This document shows positions 24,600-32,384 of a stretch of DNA of 64,000 nt, piece after piece. A program made the translations under genes and the position numbers. Numbering within the stretch: the first letter of the stretch is position 1; every line of letters begins with the position of its first letter. Under the pieces are notes generated by a model, which made no database searches, was not told the DNA's origin, and worked only from the letters and a program-made list of their open reading frames with translations. The DNA is from Selenomonas sp. AB3002 (GTDB taxonomy: Bacteria > Bacillota > Negativicutes > Selenomonadales > Selenomonadaceae), in contig NZ_JNIO01000008.1 in NCBI RefSeq assembly GCF_000702545.1, positions 992,001-1,056,000 of the forward strand, written 5' to 3'.

Positions 24600-24747
24600 T
24601 GCCAGCCCTCCGCTTTCCCTTTTGATAGGCTTCAATCATTGCTTCGTCGAGTAAATCCATCAACCTATCATAAATTTGCTTATCAAGCAACGGTTTCACC
24701 TCTAAATCCATTCGTTCCCATAACAATTTAATTTTACCTTTTGCCAT
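24586..24747 (-). CDS. Small helical phage protein, 53 aa
   Basis: The ORF MAKGKIKLLWERMDLEVKPL ends RKRRAGNDRK-like and overlaps the next start by 14 bases and the previous stop by 14. It is short, charged and all-helical (DRLMDLLDEAMIEAYQKG). No motif recognised. Compact overlaps on both sides make it likely to be real. Confidence 0.5.
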   Translation of the reverse strand: MAKGKIKLLWERMDLEVKPLLDKQIYDRLMDLLDEAMIEAYQKGKRRAGNDRK

Positions 24748-24916
24748 CGTCCTGCGCCTCCAAGTATATTTTATCTAAATACGGTGCTAACTGATTAAGC
24801 CCATAGCTTGCATTTGCACAATCAGTATCATTTCGCAACTGCTGTCTGTTGCATAGATAGTCCGATTCAAAATCAGCCAGTAAATTCAACAAATCTTCTA
24901 GTTGTTTTTTAGTCAT
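24734..24916 (-). CDS. Small helical phage protein, 60 aa
   Basis: The ATG at 24916 (MTKKQLEDLLNLLADFESDY) is preceded by GGGCGAGGAC; a longer in-frame ORF would read through the upstream gene and is rejected. The protein is helical with two Cys and an acidic end (YLEAQDDGKR). Function unknown. Confidence 0.55.
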   Translation of the reverse strand: MTKKQLEDLLNLLADFESDYLCNRQQLRNDTDCANASYGLNQLAPYLDKIYLEAQDDGKR

Positions 24917-25082
24917 CGTCCTCGCCCTCTTTACTCCTATTCCATTCATCAATTTTTCTGTGTAAACGCCCGTCAAAATAACAATCGTCAATCTCTTTTA
25001 TAAGCCACATCCAGACGGCAATAATAATCGGCGTCGCCAACGCCAGGAGAACACACACGACTATTTTTTCACCCTCACCCAT
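24909..25082 (-). CDS. Small single-TM phage protein, 57 aa
   Basis: The ORF starts MGEGEKIVVCVLLALATPII. Residues 7-28 are a membrane segment; the remainder is a charged tail ending KEGEDDD. It overlaps the zinc-ribbon gene upstream by 22 bases and the following gene by 8. Function unknown. Confidence 0.55.
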   Translation of the reverse strand: MGEGEKIVVCVLLALATPIIIAVWMWLIKEIDDCYFDGRLHRKIDEWNRSKEGEDDD

Positions 25083-25240
25083 TGTCCCTGCTCCTTTCGT
25101 ACAATCTCAAAATAATCGGCTACTGTGATGCCCCCACAATGCGGGCAAATCAAGCGGTCGCGATGCTGTTTATCTTCTGCCCGTTCAACGACCGCCAGCT
25201 TCCCGCATGAGCATTTTGCATACTCTATGCTATTACTCAT
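25061..25240 (-). CDS. Small zinc-ribbon protein, 59 aa
   Basis: The ORF starts MSNSIEYAKCSCGKLAVVER and has a second CPHCG pair near residue 32, giving a CxC/CxxC four-Cys site. Small zinc ribbons of this size are common in phage early operons. The start overlaps the stop of the preceding gene by 4 bases. Confidence 0.6.
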   Translation of the reverse strand: MSNSIEYAKCSCGKLAVVERAEDKQHRDRLICPHCGGITVADYFEIVRKEQGQWVRVKK

Positions 25241-25602
25241 TCCTCAAATTGTCCCCACCCGCCAACAGGCCGCCAGAGGTGCAAAACGTTCTCTAAATCT
25301 CCCACGCCATGCAGATAATTTTCGGCCTTTGGATGTATCTGGTGTACTTCTTCATCATCCCGCCAGAATATCTCTTTAATTCTACACATATCTTTCCATG
25401 TCGGGGTCGATTTATTTGAGTTTGTAATACTTACGGAAACGTGCTCCATTTCGTTGCCTGTTTCTTCGTCTTTATCGACAGTACATATAAAATTAAACTC
25501 TTTTTTCTGTCCTTTTAACTGCACGATTCCCCCGTGACCGTTCATCCAATTTTCCCAATCGAAAACCTGGGGATTTGTTCTTATTTCGTCAATCGTTCGC
25601 AT
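25237..25602 (-). CDS. Conserved phage protein, DUF7694-like, 121 aa
   Basis: Starts MRTIDEIRTNPQVFDWENW and contains TPTWKDMCRIKEIFWRDDEE, followed by an HPK segment and a final HLWRPVGGW. The WKDMCRIKxxFWxxEExVxQ block followed by HLWRP is a pattern I associate with a widespread Firmicute phage family of unknown function. Overlaps upstream gene by 14 bases. Confidence 0.65.
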   Translation of the reverse strand: MRTIDEIRTNPQVFDWENWMNGHGGIVQLKGQKKEFNFICTVDKDEETGNEMEHVSVSITNSNKSTPTWKDMCRIKEIFWRDDEEVHQIHPKAENYLHGVGDLENVLHLWRPVGGWGQFEE

Positions 25603-26275
25603 CGCTATACCCCATATCTTTTAACATTTCTTTTTCATCATCAATTTTGCAAGCACAAATTTCAATCGGCTTTTTACCGCTTACAATCACAACCGCGGAA
25701 TAAGCATCATTTTCGCGATAATACCGATGCAATTCGATGCCCTTTTGCAGTTCCCGCACGACCACACGACTACGAATTTTATTTTCTTCTTTTTCAATTT
25801 CTTGCAGGTATTTTTTTACTAATGCTTCTTCCCCCTCCCTGCAACACGACATATAAAAATCCTTCCTGCCGTGAGCATCTATAGAATAAATTGCGGAAAT
25901 TTCTGCGCCGTTTTTATTCCGATAGCGATGCACCTCCGCGCCGTTCGGCAATGTTTTAACAATGTCGTGGACGGTTTCGCCCTTGCTCGTAAAATCTTCC
26001 CTTTCTGCCATGTAAAACGCCATCATAAGACGCATACTTGCATTAGTCAGATGATTTTCGTTTCTGTCGCCCATGCGATACAAATTTATGTGCCGCATAG
26101 CCCGCGCCAGATGCTCGTCGGCAGGAATTTTCTTCCACGTCTGTCCTGGATATTTCACCGCGCCTTTTGTCAATCCCTGGGCGACGGAATCCAGCCACGC
26201 GGGGTAAATGTAGCGGTATTCGTTTCTCTCTTTTTCTTGATTATAATCGTGGTTCATTGTCTTTTCTAAAACCAT
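25589..26275 (-). CDS. dATP/dGTP diphosphohydrolase-like N-domain protein
   Basis: The ATG at 26275 has AAGGAG 8 bases upstream; MNHDYNQEKE six codons later is an alternative. Residues about 25-95 carry PAWLDSVAQGLTKGAVKYPG, HLARAMRHINLYRMGDRNE and HLTNASMRLMMAFYM. This His/Glu/Asp-rich helical block is the pattern of the phage dATP/dGTP diphosphohydrolase N-terminal family (DUF5664-like), thought to shape nucleotide pools. The C-terminal half is made of two related strands (AEVHRYRNKNGAEISAIYS and IELHRYYRENDAYSAVVIV), so it may be an internal duplication. Activity is inferred. Confidence 0.7.
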   Translation of the reverse strand: MVLEKTMNHDYNQEKERNEYRYIYPAWLDSVAQGLTKGAVKYPGQTWKKIPADEHLARAMRHINLYRMGDRNENHLTNASMRLMMAFYMAEREDFTSKGETVHDIVKTLPNGAEVHRYRNKNGAEISAIYSIDAHGRKDFYMSCCREGEEALVKKYLQEIEKEENKIRSRVVVRELQKGIELHRYYRENDAYSAVVIVSGKKPIEICACKIDDEKEMLKDMGYSDAND

Positions 26276-26307
26276 TATTTTCGCTCCTTATAAAAAATAA
26301 CTCAATT

Positions 26308-26520
26308 TTAATTTTCCTTTTTTATCGTTCCATTACGTCTTAAATCCTTCTGTAATCTCTCCCGAAATTCTTTCTTGCTCATTACATGATTTTGCGCCTT
26401 TTCTTGCATTATCATGCCCGCATAAATCGACATTATTCGCCGTACTTCTTTTGTGCGATTTCCTTTCCTTACCCGCTCCCTCAAATGTTGCCAATATCCA
26501 TCCCGATGTTTGCTATTCAT
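26308..26520 (-). CDS. Small basic phage protein, 70 aa
   Basis: Starts MNSKHRDGYWQHLRERVRKG behind GGAGTGA. It is highly basic and helical, with no hydrophobic segment (KEFRERLQKDLRRNG). It overlaps the resolvase-like gene by 4 bases. A nucleic-acid-binding role is plausible from charge alone. Confidence 0.55.
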   Translation of the reverse strand: MNSKHRDGYWQHLRERVRKGNRTKEVRRIMSIYAGMIMQEKAQNHVMSKKEFRERLQKDLRRNGTIKKEN

Positions 26521-26858
26521 TCGGCCAAATCACTCCGTCCATAGATGTATAAAAAATCCTCCGCTGAGAGCGTTACAAGCCACGGCTTTCCGTTTTTTTT
26601 ATGCGCTACAAGGGGGATATCATTCCCGCCATTGGCAGTCGCATCACGCTCGCTTTGCTCCATTGCTTCACGCAGGTTTAATCTTTCTACGTGCTTACAT
26701 TCAACGTGAATATTTGCCAGCCCTTCGACGTCCCCTGCTTCGCCAGTTTTCCCGCAAAATTGAGCAGTTCGATGCACTTTTTCAAAACCGCATTTTTTGC
26801 AAAGATTGACGAAATCGCGCTCCGCTCTTTTGCCTTTGTCACGGCTGAATTTGCCCAT
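26517..26858 (-). CDS. Holliday-junction-resolvase-like PD-(D/E)XK nuclease
   Basis: The ATG at 26858 (MGKFSRDKGKRAERDFVNL) follows GGAGGTG and is preferred over an upstream in-frame ATG. The protein has KGKRAERDFVNLCKKCG, then GEAGDVEGLANIHVECKHVE and a LVAHKKNGKPWLVTL strand. The E, D and ExK residues fit the PD-(D/E)XK nuclease pattern of Hjc-like phage resolvases. It probably processes branched DNA during phage replication and packaging. 113 residues, usual for the family. Confidence 0.8.
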   Translation of the reverse strand: MGKFSRDKGKRAERDFVNLCKKCGFEKVHRTAQFCGKTGEAGDVEGLANIHVECKHVERLNLREAMEQSERDATANGGNDIPLVAHKKNGKPWLVTLSAEDFLYIYGRSDLAE

Positions 26859-27804
26859 TGATATCACCTCCGCTAGGGGAATAAATGCTATTGTCATAAC
26901 TGTTTAAAATCCTGCCAAAAATCGCGCGTATCTCTTTTAAGCTCTTTCCAGAAAGCAATCTGCTGATTTCGGGAAAAACATCATTGTTATCATACTGCAA
27001 TTCCTTTTGAATGGCTTTTTCTGCTTCCGCTTTTTTCCTCATTGCATCTTCGTATTCCGCCTTCGAGTTAATCCAATCCTTGTAGATGTCATTTATTTCA
27101 GACGCCAGGTTATGCAAGCAAAGATTTTTGTCTAGAAATTCGGCCATAACAGGGACAATGGCAAATGTCGTCACATCTTGCCTGTAGTTCTCTCCTTTTA
27201 CTTTATATTTGCAATACATTGAAAGTAGTGCGTACCCTTCCTTGCGCATAGCCGCATTTAATGCCTTACCGTCACCTTTTTTTATACCCAAAGCACTTGC
27301 AACATCCTCGACTTTTGCAACGTCCGCTATACAAATCGCAGGTTTATTCTCTTCGTTCCACGTCAATCGATAGTTTTCTATATATTCCCCCTCAAAACGG
27401 TACTCGTCAACCGCTTGACTATGCGCGGGCATTCGAAAAATACTTAGCGCATTTTCATCATATTTAAATGCAGGTCTATAAATTCCATACGCAATAAACT
27501 CGATAGTATCCGCAATTATTTTTTTATCACGGGAGTTGCCTTTACTTTTTTTTAATGCCTGCAACACTCCGCAAATATTGATTCCCTTTTCAACTACCCT
27601 ATTATGTATACATGAGATTTTTTCTTTTTGACCGCCTTTAGGAATTACCTCGTATGCCCCTTTTGCACCTGCTAGACTATATCCCCCGAAATTAAACATC
27701 ACTTCGACAAAATCGAAAAATATCTGCCCGTCTGTTGTAAAAAAAGCGGTTATATCTTTTCCGTGCGGCCCTTCATATTTTTTCACCTCGTGTGCGTACT
27801 TCAT
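26839..27804 (-). CDS. Phage early protein of unknown function, 321 aa
   Basis: The ATG at 27804 (MKYAHEVKKYEGPHGKDIT) follows AGGGGG and is preferred to an in-frame ATG 42 bases upstream. The first third (FFTTDGQIFFDFVEVMFNFGG) faintly recalls the BRO/KilA type of phage antirepressors, but I cannot align it with confidence. The C-terminal third is a helical coiled coil (EYEDAMRKKAEAEKAIQ). No catalytic motif is seen. Confidence 0.55.
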   Translation of the reverse strand: MKYAHEVKKYEGPHGKDITAFFTTDGQIFFDFVEVMFNFGGYSLAGAKGAYEVIPKGGQKEKISCIHNRVVEKGINICGVLQALKKSKGNSRDKKIIADTIEFIAYGIYRPAFKYDENALSIFRMPAHSQAVDEYRFEGEYIENYRLTWNEENKPAICIADVAKVEDVASALGIKKGDGKALNAAMRKEGYALLSMYCKYKVKGENYRQDVTTFAIVPVMAEFLDKNLCLHNLASEINDIYKDWINSKAEYEDAMRKKAEAEKAIQKELQYDNNDVFPEISRLLSGKSLKEIRAIFGRILNSYDNSIYSPSGGDINGQIQP

Positions 27805-27818
27805 CTGTTTTGTTCCCC

Positions 27819-28283
27819 CTAATTCTGCTCCATAATTTCCAGCCAAACACCCTTATCAAGACGCCCGTTTATCTTCGGCAATTTGCCGAATTTCTTCGCT
27901 AAATCCCGCCCGTATTTATTACAGAATTTAGTCAAAGTCGCGCAATCTGCAAACCCCATTTCGATAGTTAATCGCGTTAATGATTTAATCTGCATCCGCT
28001 TGCAAATATCCAGCATCAGCCGCCACCTATCCTCTCGTTGGGTCTGCGTACATAATCCGCCTTGAAATCTTGCAGTACATTTATTTGCTTCCGCCCTGGA
28101 AATCTTCGTGGCGCATTGGTCTATAATCCAGCCCCTTTCGACGAATCCATCAAAAACCGTGTGCGCCCTGGTAATCTTCTGCCCTTCGTAGTATGCCACG
28201 TGCCCCGCTATCCTGGTGCATTCCCTGTGCGGATGCCGTTCCCTATAGTCTTTCTCGGCTTTTTTCGTCCAAACAACCGCCAT
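27819..28283 (-). CDS. Phage early protein with helix-turn-helix-like C-terminus, 154 aa
   Basis: The ATG at 28283 (MAVVWTKKAEKDYRERHPH) has GAGGAGG upstream; an ATG ten codons earlier is less well served. The protein has several Cys and His residues in its first 100 residues. The C-terminal QIKSLTRLTIEMGFADCATL followed by FCNKYGRDLAKKF resembles a helix-turn-helix. No family recognised; a regulator is possible. Confidence 0.55.
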   Translation of the reverse strand: MAVVWTKKAEKDYRERHPHRECTRIAGHVAYYEGQKITRAHTVFDGFVERGWIIDQCATKISRAEANKCTARFQGGLCTQTQREDRWRLMLDICKRMQIKSLTRLTIEMGFADCATLTKFCNKYGRDLAKKFGKLPKINGRLDKGVWLEIMEQN

Positions 28284-28370
28284 TTTGTCCTCCTCGCCGT
28301 AAAAACGGCTCATTTGCCCCTTAAAAATCCTTCCGCATATAAAGTTACCTGTTTGCCATTGCGGTTCGTT

Positions 28371-28394
28371 TTTGCCCCGAAAAATCGGGGCAAA
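28371..28394. repeat. Perfect 10-bp inverted repeat
   Basis: TTTGCCCCGA (28371-28380) and TCGGGGCAAA (28385-28394) form a perfect 10-base stem with a four-A loop on the plus strand. It lies just after the stop of the gene at 28401. On the gene's own (minus) strand no T-run follows, so it is not a standard terminator in that direction; it may protect the transcript or pause polymerase. Confidence 0.6.
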
Positions 28395-28400
28395 TTTTGC

Positions 28401-28694
28401 TCAGAATTGATTTTCGTCTATTTCCTCCCGCCCCTTTTGCAACGCAAGCATCATTTTCGCCTTTTGCTCCTCAGAAATCACTTTGCGCCCCTTGCGAATT
28501 GTAATCAGCTTTTTGTCCGCCACAAATGCCGCGCCGACCACCTGCCCTTCCTGCCGATACTCTTTAACTAGCTTATAAGCATCAAGCCCGCGAAGCCGTT
28601 CCAGCAGAAATGTGTCCGCGGTGTATAAAATCATTTCGTCGCTTGACCTGTCCCACGTTATTACGGTTTCTTGCTCGCTCATTGATAAGCCCAT
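28401..28694 (-). CDS. Phage early protein of unknown function, 97 aa
   Basis: The ATG at 28694 has GGGGAGG 7 bases upstream (MGLSMSEQETVITWDRSSD). The segments DEMILYTADTFLLERLRGL and VVGAAFVADKKLITIRKGRK recur in Firmicute phages that I remember as hypothetical proteins. A basic KxRKxIS region precedes a helical end. Function unknown. Confidence 0.55.
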   Translation of the reverse strand: MGLSMSEQETVITWDRSSDEMILYTADTFLLERLRGLDAYKLVKEYRQEGQVVGAAFVADKKLITIRKGRKVISEEQKAKMMLALQKGREEIDENQF

Positions 28695-28835
28695 GTAAAA
28701 ACCTCCCCTCGAAATCTGTGTATATGCCCCTGTCGCTCCGTAGAAGGGCGTACAAGGGCTTTTATTCTGTCCGCCTATATCTCAGTATTGCCCCACCTCC
28801 TTTCGTGGCCTGTCGCCAGCCCTGGGCGATATTTG

Positions 28836-29078
28836 CTATTTTGACCTCAGATACCTACCCACGCCGTCAATCTGTGCAGGGTCGATTAAAGTTATCGTGC
28901 TATCCTCATGCACATAAACTTTATAGCCCGCATCACAGGTGGCCTTTCGGATAAACCGAAGCTGGTTCGTGGCTATATATGCCTTTCGCATTTCGATAGC
29001 TTTTTGCACTTGCCAAAACTCATTTATCCCGCAATTGGGCATCCGCTCGCCCACATACACGTGAAACTCTAACGCCAT
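28836..29078 (-). CDS. Phage early protein of unknown function, 80 aa
   Basis: Starts MALEFHVYVGERMPNCGIN behind GGGGAGG. It is alpha/beta in pattern (QKAIEMRKAYIATNQ, GYKVYVHEDSTITLI) with no known motif. It lies 18 bases downstream of the DnaC-like gene. Confidence 0.55.
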   Translation of the reverse strand: MALEFHVYVGERMPNCGINEFWQVQKAIEMRKAYIATNQLRFIRKATCDAGYKVYVHEDSTITLIDPAQIDGVGRYLRSK

Positions 29079-29096
29079 TGCTATTCCTCCCCTGCT

Positions 29097-29855
29097 TTAA
29101 ATCATGCTTAAATCAAGCGGCTTGCGCTCAGATACTCCGACGAAAGGCAAATAAAAGCAATTGCTTTTGATGCGGTCAATCAGTCGCCCGCCGTAGGTCT
29201 GCGATAAATCATCGGGAGAATAATTCGTCGTGATAATTGTCGCCAGCCTGTTATCATAGCGGCTTGAAATTATGCTATCGACTTTCGCCAGCACCCACGC
29301 GAAATGATTATCCTCCGCACCCAAATCGTCAATCACTAGCAATTTTGCTTCGCGGATTTCGGTTTCGTATGCCGCCGCTTCGGACGCATCTGTATTTCGC
29401 ATCGAGTATATCTTGTCTATGAGTGATGCCATTGTTACCATAACACCCCACCCGCCGCCGTCGATGTATTTCCTCAGAACCGCGACCGCGAGCGTGGTTT
29501 TCATAGTCCCAAAACCGCCCGCTAAAATTATGCCCCTGCCAGCCTTTAAATGCTCGGCTAGATGGTCTGTGTACTGGCAAATATATTGCCAGTTTTGAGC
29601 AACGGATTTATTTTTCGGGATTCCCTGCGCACGGATGCTGTCAAGCGTGGTCGCCTGGAATCTTTTCGGCAGTTTTTGTATTGCCGCAGTTTTTCTTTTT
29701 TCCCGTGCTTCCCGCATTGCATCTTCCTGCATTTGACGGGAAATATCTTCCCCCGACTTATTACCAACCAGGTTTATATTCGACATTTGTCCAGTCGCTT
29801 GATGTTTTGCGCGGAGGTCGTTGACTACTTTTTCCCAATCTTCCACGAGCATCAT
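29097..29855 (-). CDS. DnaC-like helicase loader (AAA+ ATPase)
   Basis: A 252-residue protein with Walker A GGFGTMKTTLAVA near residue 117, Walker B LLVIDDLGAEDN near 174, a sensor 1-type IITTNYSPDDLSQTYGGRL stretch, and an arginine-finger-like RLIDRIKSN. The start MMLVEDWEKVVNDL sits behind GAAAGG. The protein loads the replicative helicase onto phage origins. It follows the DnaD-like gene, as in many Firmicute phages. Its start overlaps the end of that gene by 95 bases. Confidence 0.9.
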   Translation of the reverse strand: MMLVEDWEKVVNDLRAKHQATGQMSNINLVGNKSGEDISRQMQEDAMREAREKRKTAAIQKLPKRFQATTLDSIRAQGIPKNKSVAQNWQYICQYTDHLAEHLKAGRGIILAGGFGTMKTTLAVAVLRKYIDGGGWGVMVTMASLIDKIYSMRNTDASEAAAYETEIREAKLLVIDDLGAEDNHFAWVLAKVDSIISSRYDNRLATIITTNYSPDDLSQTYGGRLIDRIKSNCFYLPFVGVSERKPLDLSMI

Positions 29856-30063
29856 CCTTTCGGTCGTCGTCGTCTGTCCAGTTTTGCAGTATGCCCTTGA
29901 TATAAGCTAAACTCTTTTTTCCGCGGGCTTCCGCCCTAGTTATTGCTACCTCAGTTCGTTTCGTCCCAAATTCTGAGCATAACGCCTTTAAATCATCGGC
30001 TTCGGATTTTGAGCAGATAGGGCGAATCTTTTGCTGGTACAGATTTAAAATTTTTTCTGGCAA
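29761..30063 (-). CDS. DnaD-like replication protein, C-terminal half (split gene)
   Basis: The frame starts at a TTG (read as Met) at 30063 and reads PEKILNLYQQKIRPICSKSE, then ALCSEFGTKRTEVAITRAE and KSLAYIKGILQNW. This is the DnaD/DnaB_2 domain that remodels origin DNA. The N-terminal partner lies in a frame one base away and ends 18 bases inside it. A single extra C in the run of six C (30068-30073) would join both into one continuous protein of about 260 residues, the usual family length. So this is either a split gene by indel or a slippage-dependent fusion. Confidence 0.75.
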   Translation of the reverse strand: MPEKILNLYQQKIRPICSKSEADDLKALCSEFGTKRTEVAITRAEARGKKSLAYIKGILQNWTDDDDRKDDARGRLGKSSQRPPRKTSSDWTNVEYKPGW

Positions 30064-30575
30064 GGGAGGGGGGCGGTTTCGGGCGTGGATAGATTCTCGC
30101 TAGTATCTTCTAGTGAGTTAGTATATATAATATCCTCCCTATCCTTACCTAACCTAACCTTACCTAACCTAACCTTACCTATGCTTCCATCTTGTACACA
30201 ATCCTGTATACATCCCTGTATACAGGATGTATCCACCATTTCGTAAACCTTAGTTTTATCATTGACTTTGACGAGATTTTTTTCTGGCGTCTGCGATGGA
30301 TGATACCTGTCCTTTTGTATGTAGTTATGCACTTTCCAGTGTTTTACAACCACCACCCCGCTATCAAAAGGGATGATGTATTGTTTAGCTATAAGTAATT
30401 TCAGTTCATCGTCGCTTGCGCCTATCATGCGCTGAATCCGTTTGGGATTATTTATAAAGCCGTCGTCGTCCGCCCGCATTGCCAGATGAAAATATAACGC
30501 CTGGGTCGTCAAGGGCAGGTCTAAAAAACTGTCGCTATCGATAATTGTTTTTGAAAACATTCTTCTTTCCGCCAT
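30045..30575 (-). CDS. Phage replisome organizer N-terminal domain (split gene)
   Basis: This 176-residue frame starts MAERRMFSKTIIDSDSFLDL. It has the winged-helix pattern of phage replication initiators: LPLTTQALYFHLAMRADDDG, then NPKRIQRMIGASDDELKLLI and VVVVKHWKVHNYI. A low-complexity linker with repeated GKVRLGK follows. It ends PLPCQKKF in a region where the -1 frame continues into a DnaD-like domain (29761-30063). The DNA encoding the linker contains a repeated CCTTACCTAAC pattern on the plus strand (about 30143-30180), often a phage origin-like repeat. Confidence 0.8.
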   Translation of the reverse strand: MAERRMFSKTIIDSDSFLDLPLTTQALYFHLAMRADDDGFINNPKRIQRMIGASDDELKLLIAKQYIIPFDSGVVVVKHWKVHNYIQKDRYHPSQTPEKNLVKVNDKTKVYEMVDTSCIQGCIQDCVQDGSIGKVRLGKVRLGKDREDIIYTNSLEDTSENLSTPETAPLPCQKKF

Positions 30576-30587
30576 TGTTTAACCTCG

Positions 30588-31292
30588 TTATGCAATCACT
30601 ACAGGAACGCCCGTCACCCGCTCAATCCTCCTTTTAAAATCTTCCGCGTTTGAATTGCCGTCGCTCATGTGAATAAGCGTTATTTCTTTCGCGGTTAATT
30701 CATCATAAGTCGAAAAATATTCCTCTAACTTTTCGATACTCATGTGCGTTTCAATTATCCGATTTGCGTAGGAAATTTCCGCGCCATTTTCCACGTTTTT
30801 GTCAAGAATAGCCCTACTATAATTCGCCTCAATTAGCCAATAATTGACCTTTAAAAACTTGTACGGAATTGCGGACAAATCCGTCAAATAAACCAATCTT
30901 TCTTCGGTTTTAATTGACCGAATATAATAGCCAATACAATCGCAATCATGCGGGACATAAAACGCCTGGATATCGAACGTACCCACATCAAAATTATAGA
31001 GGCGTTCTTTCATCGTCATGTACTTTTCAACGGGGCGAATATTAGGCCACCAATCAAGCATATCTTTCGGCGCATAGCACGGAATCCCGCGCCGAATTAG
31101 TGCATCGATAGCCCTGCTATGGTCTTTATGTTTATGTGTTATTAAGGCCGCGGAAATCTCCGATAATTTGTAATCACAACCCTCGGAAATTCGCTTTAAC
31201 GGGATGCCTGCATCTAGCAGGAGACGGGTCGAACCGTCCCCCACTAAATAGCAGTTACCCGACGAGCCTGTTGCTATTATTTTAATGTCCAT
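30588..31292 (-). CDS. MBL-fold metallohydrolase, likely phage recombination nuclease partner
   Basis: A 234-residue protein with IIATGSSGNCYLVGDGSTRL, the metal motif THKHKDHS near residue 53, and later HDCDCIGYYI, LTDLS and IHMSDGNSN. This matches beta-lactamase-fold hydrolases of the YycJ/PhnP class. The gene follows recT by 2 bases and has no own ribosome binding site beyond the end of recT. In several Firmicute phages an MBL protein occupies the exonuclease position next to RecT. Activity on DNA is therefore plausible but not proven. Confidence 0.82.
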   Translation of the reverse strand: MDIKIIATGSSGNCYLVGDGSTRLLLDAGIPLKRISEGCDYKLSEISAALITHKHKDHSRAIDALIRRGIPCYAPKDMLDWWPNIRPVEKYMTMKERLYNFDVGTFDIQAFYVPHDCDCIGYYIRSIKTEERLVYLTDLSAIPYKFLKVNYWLIEANYSRAILDKNVENGAEISYANRIIETHMSIEKLEEYFSTYDELTAKEITLIHMSDGNSNAEDFKRRIERVTGVPVVIA

Positions 31293-31294
31293 AA

Positions 31295-32161
31295 TTAGAA
31301 CTCGGGTTCGCCAGCATCAAAAGCAATTTCGGTCTGCGGTGCAGGTGCAGGAGAGGGCTTTTCCATGACAGCTTCCACCGTTTCGCCTGGGAAATCAACA
31401 GGGGGATTTTCCACGGAATTATCAACATAATCAGCAGTACCATCTTCGCGAATTACCGCCGAATCAGCTTCAACAGCGCGCGCCAAATTTTCGCCCTGCA
31501 TATCGATGGACATGATGCCATATTTCGAAATAATCAGCTTCAAAACCGTTTTCAATGCCATCGCATCGAAGTTCGTTGTCCATACGGAATTAGATTTCCC
31601 GCTACGCTTATCATAGCCGTAAGCCATGCTATATTTAGACGCATGGGCTTCTACTTCTTCGCGGCTCATATAAAGCGTTTTTTCAAACCCGTTTATCAAT
31701 CTGAAATACGCAATATATCCCACGATTTTGTCGGATTTACGTTTCCCGCGAATGATTTCACCCGTGATAAAATCGACGTCCTCGATTTCACCTTCATGCA
31801 CAGGCGCGGCGTTAATTGTCTTATACTGTCCTGTCCGCATTGCCAATTGAGTAAGCCCTTTCCAGCCAATCTGAAAACTTGCCTCGTTCTTGTAGGGAAC
31901 AATGTACGCAAAACCTAAATTAGGGTTTATCGGGAGCTTCATTGTTGCCGCCGTCATTGCCGCGGAAATAACCGTTTTGGGGTCACACCCTGCAAGTCTA
32001 TTATTACTCTTTACCAACGCCAGTAAGGACGTTAAAAACGCCGCCGCATTTTTATCCAAAACATCAGCAAAACGCTTTTTAATATTGTCGCTGTTTATCC
32101 ATGTTTCGCACGCAACTACACCGTTATTAACGGTCTGCACCTGGTTGTTATAATTGCCCAT
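31295..32161 (-). CDS. recT: RecT-family single-strand annealing protein
   Basis: The ATG at 32161 (MGNYNNQVQTVNNGVVACE) has GGAGG nine bases upstream. The 288-residue protein contains FLTSLLALVKSNNRLAGCDP, MKLPINPNLGFAYIVPYKNE, SFQIGWKGLTQLAMRTGQY and KTVLKLIISKYGIMSIDMQ. All are standard RecT motifs. The protein anneals single-stranded DNA in phage recombination. A Pro/Ala-rich tail follows. It lies between the SbcC-like gene and the MBL gene. Confidence 0.93.
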   Translation of the reverse strand: MGNYNNQVQTVNNGVVACETWINSDNIKKRFADVLDKNAAAFLTSLLALVKSNNRLAGCDPKTVISAAMTAATMKLPINPNLGFAYIVPYKNEASFQIGWKGLTQLAMRTGQYKTINAAPVHEGEIEDVDFITGEIIRGKRKSDKIVGYIAYFRLINGFEKTLYMSREEVEAHASKYSMAYGYDKRSGKSNSVWTTNFDAMALKTVLKLIISKYGIMSIDMQGENLARAVEADSAVIREDGTADYVDNSVENPPVDFPGETVEAVMEKPSPAPAPQTEIAFDAGEPEF

Positions 32162-32162
32162 C

Positions 32163-32369
32163 TTATTCGTCCTCCATCTTATGTGCAATTACCGCCACAC
32201 TCACGCCAATCTCGCGAATAATGTCCAATATATGCACCTTAGCTTCTTCCGCCATGCAAAACACCATGACGCCTAAAAGATATATCAAGTGTCGATGTTC
32301 CCCCTCAAATTCGATTTTCGGGGGCGTTTCCTCGTCCCGCATTGTCAGTTTAATTTTAGCTAATGCCAT
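32163..32369 (-). CDS. Small phage protein, 68 aa
   Basis: Starts MALAKIKLTMRDEETPPKIE behind GGAGGAAT. It has a charged N-terminus, a hydrophobic centre (LIYLLGVMVFCMAEEAKVH) that is too interrupted for a sure membrane segment, and a helical end. It is one base upstream of recT. Function unknown. Confidence 0.6.
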   Translation of the reverse strand: MALAKIKLTMRDEETPPKIEFEGEHRHLIYLLGVMVFCMAEEAKVHILDIIREIGVSVAVIAHKMEDE

Positions 32370-32384
32370 ACGGATTCCTCCTCT

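Noticed and set aside
28797-28805. Strong Shine-Dalgarno-like AAAGGAGGT on the minus strand without a start codon at the right distance
   Set aside because: The next ATG, GTG or TTG is too far away or leads to an immediate stop; a CTG-started mini-peptide is possible but not supported.
30143-30180. Repeated CCTTACCTAAC units as a CRISPR-like array
   Set aside because: Units are short, contiguous without spacers and encode the GKVRLGK linker of the replication protein; more likely coding repeats or an origin-like feature.
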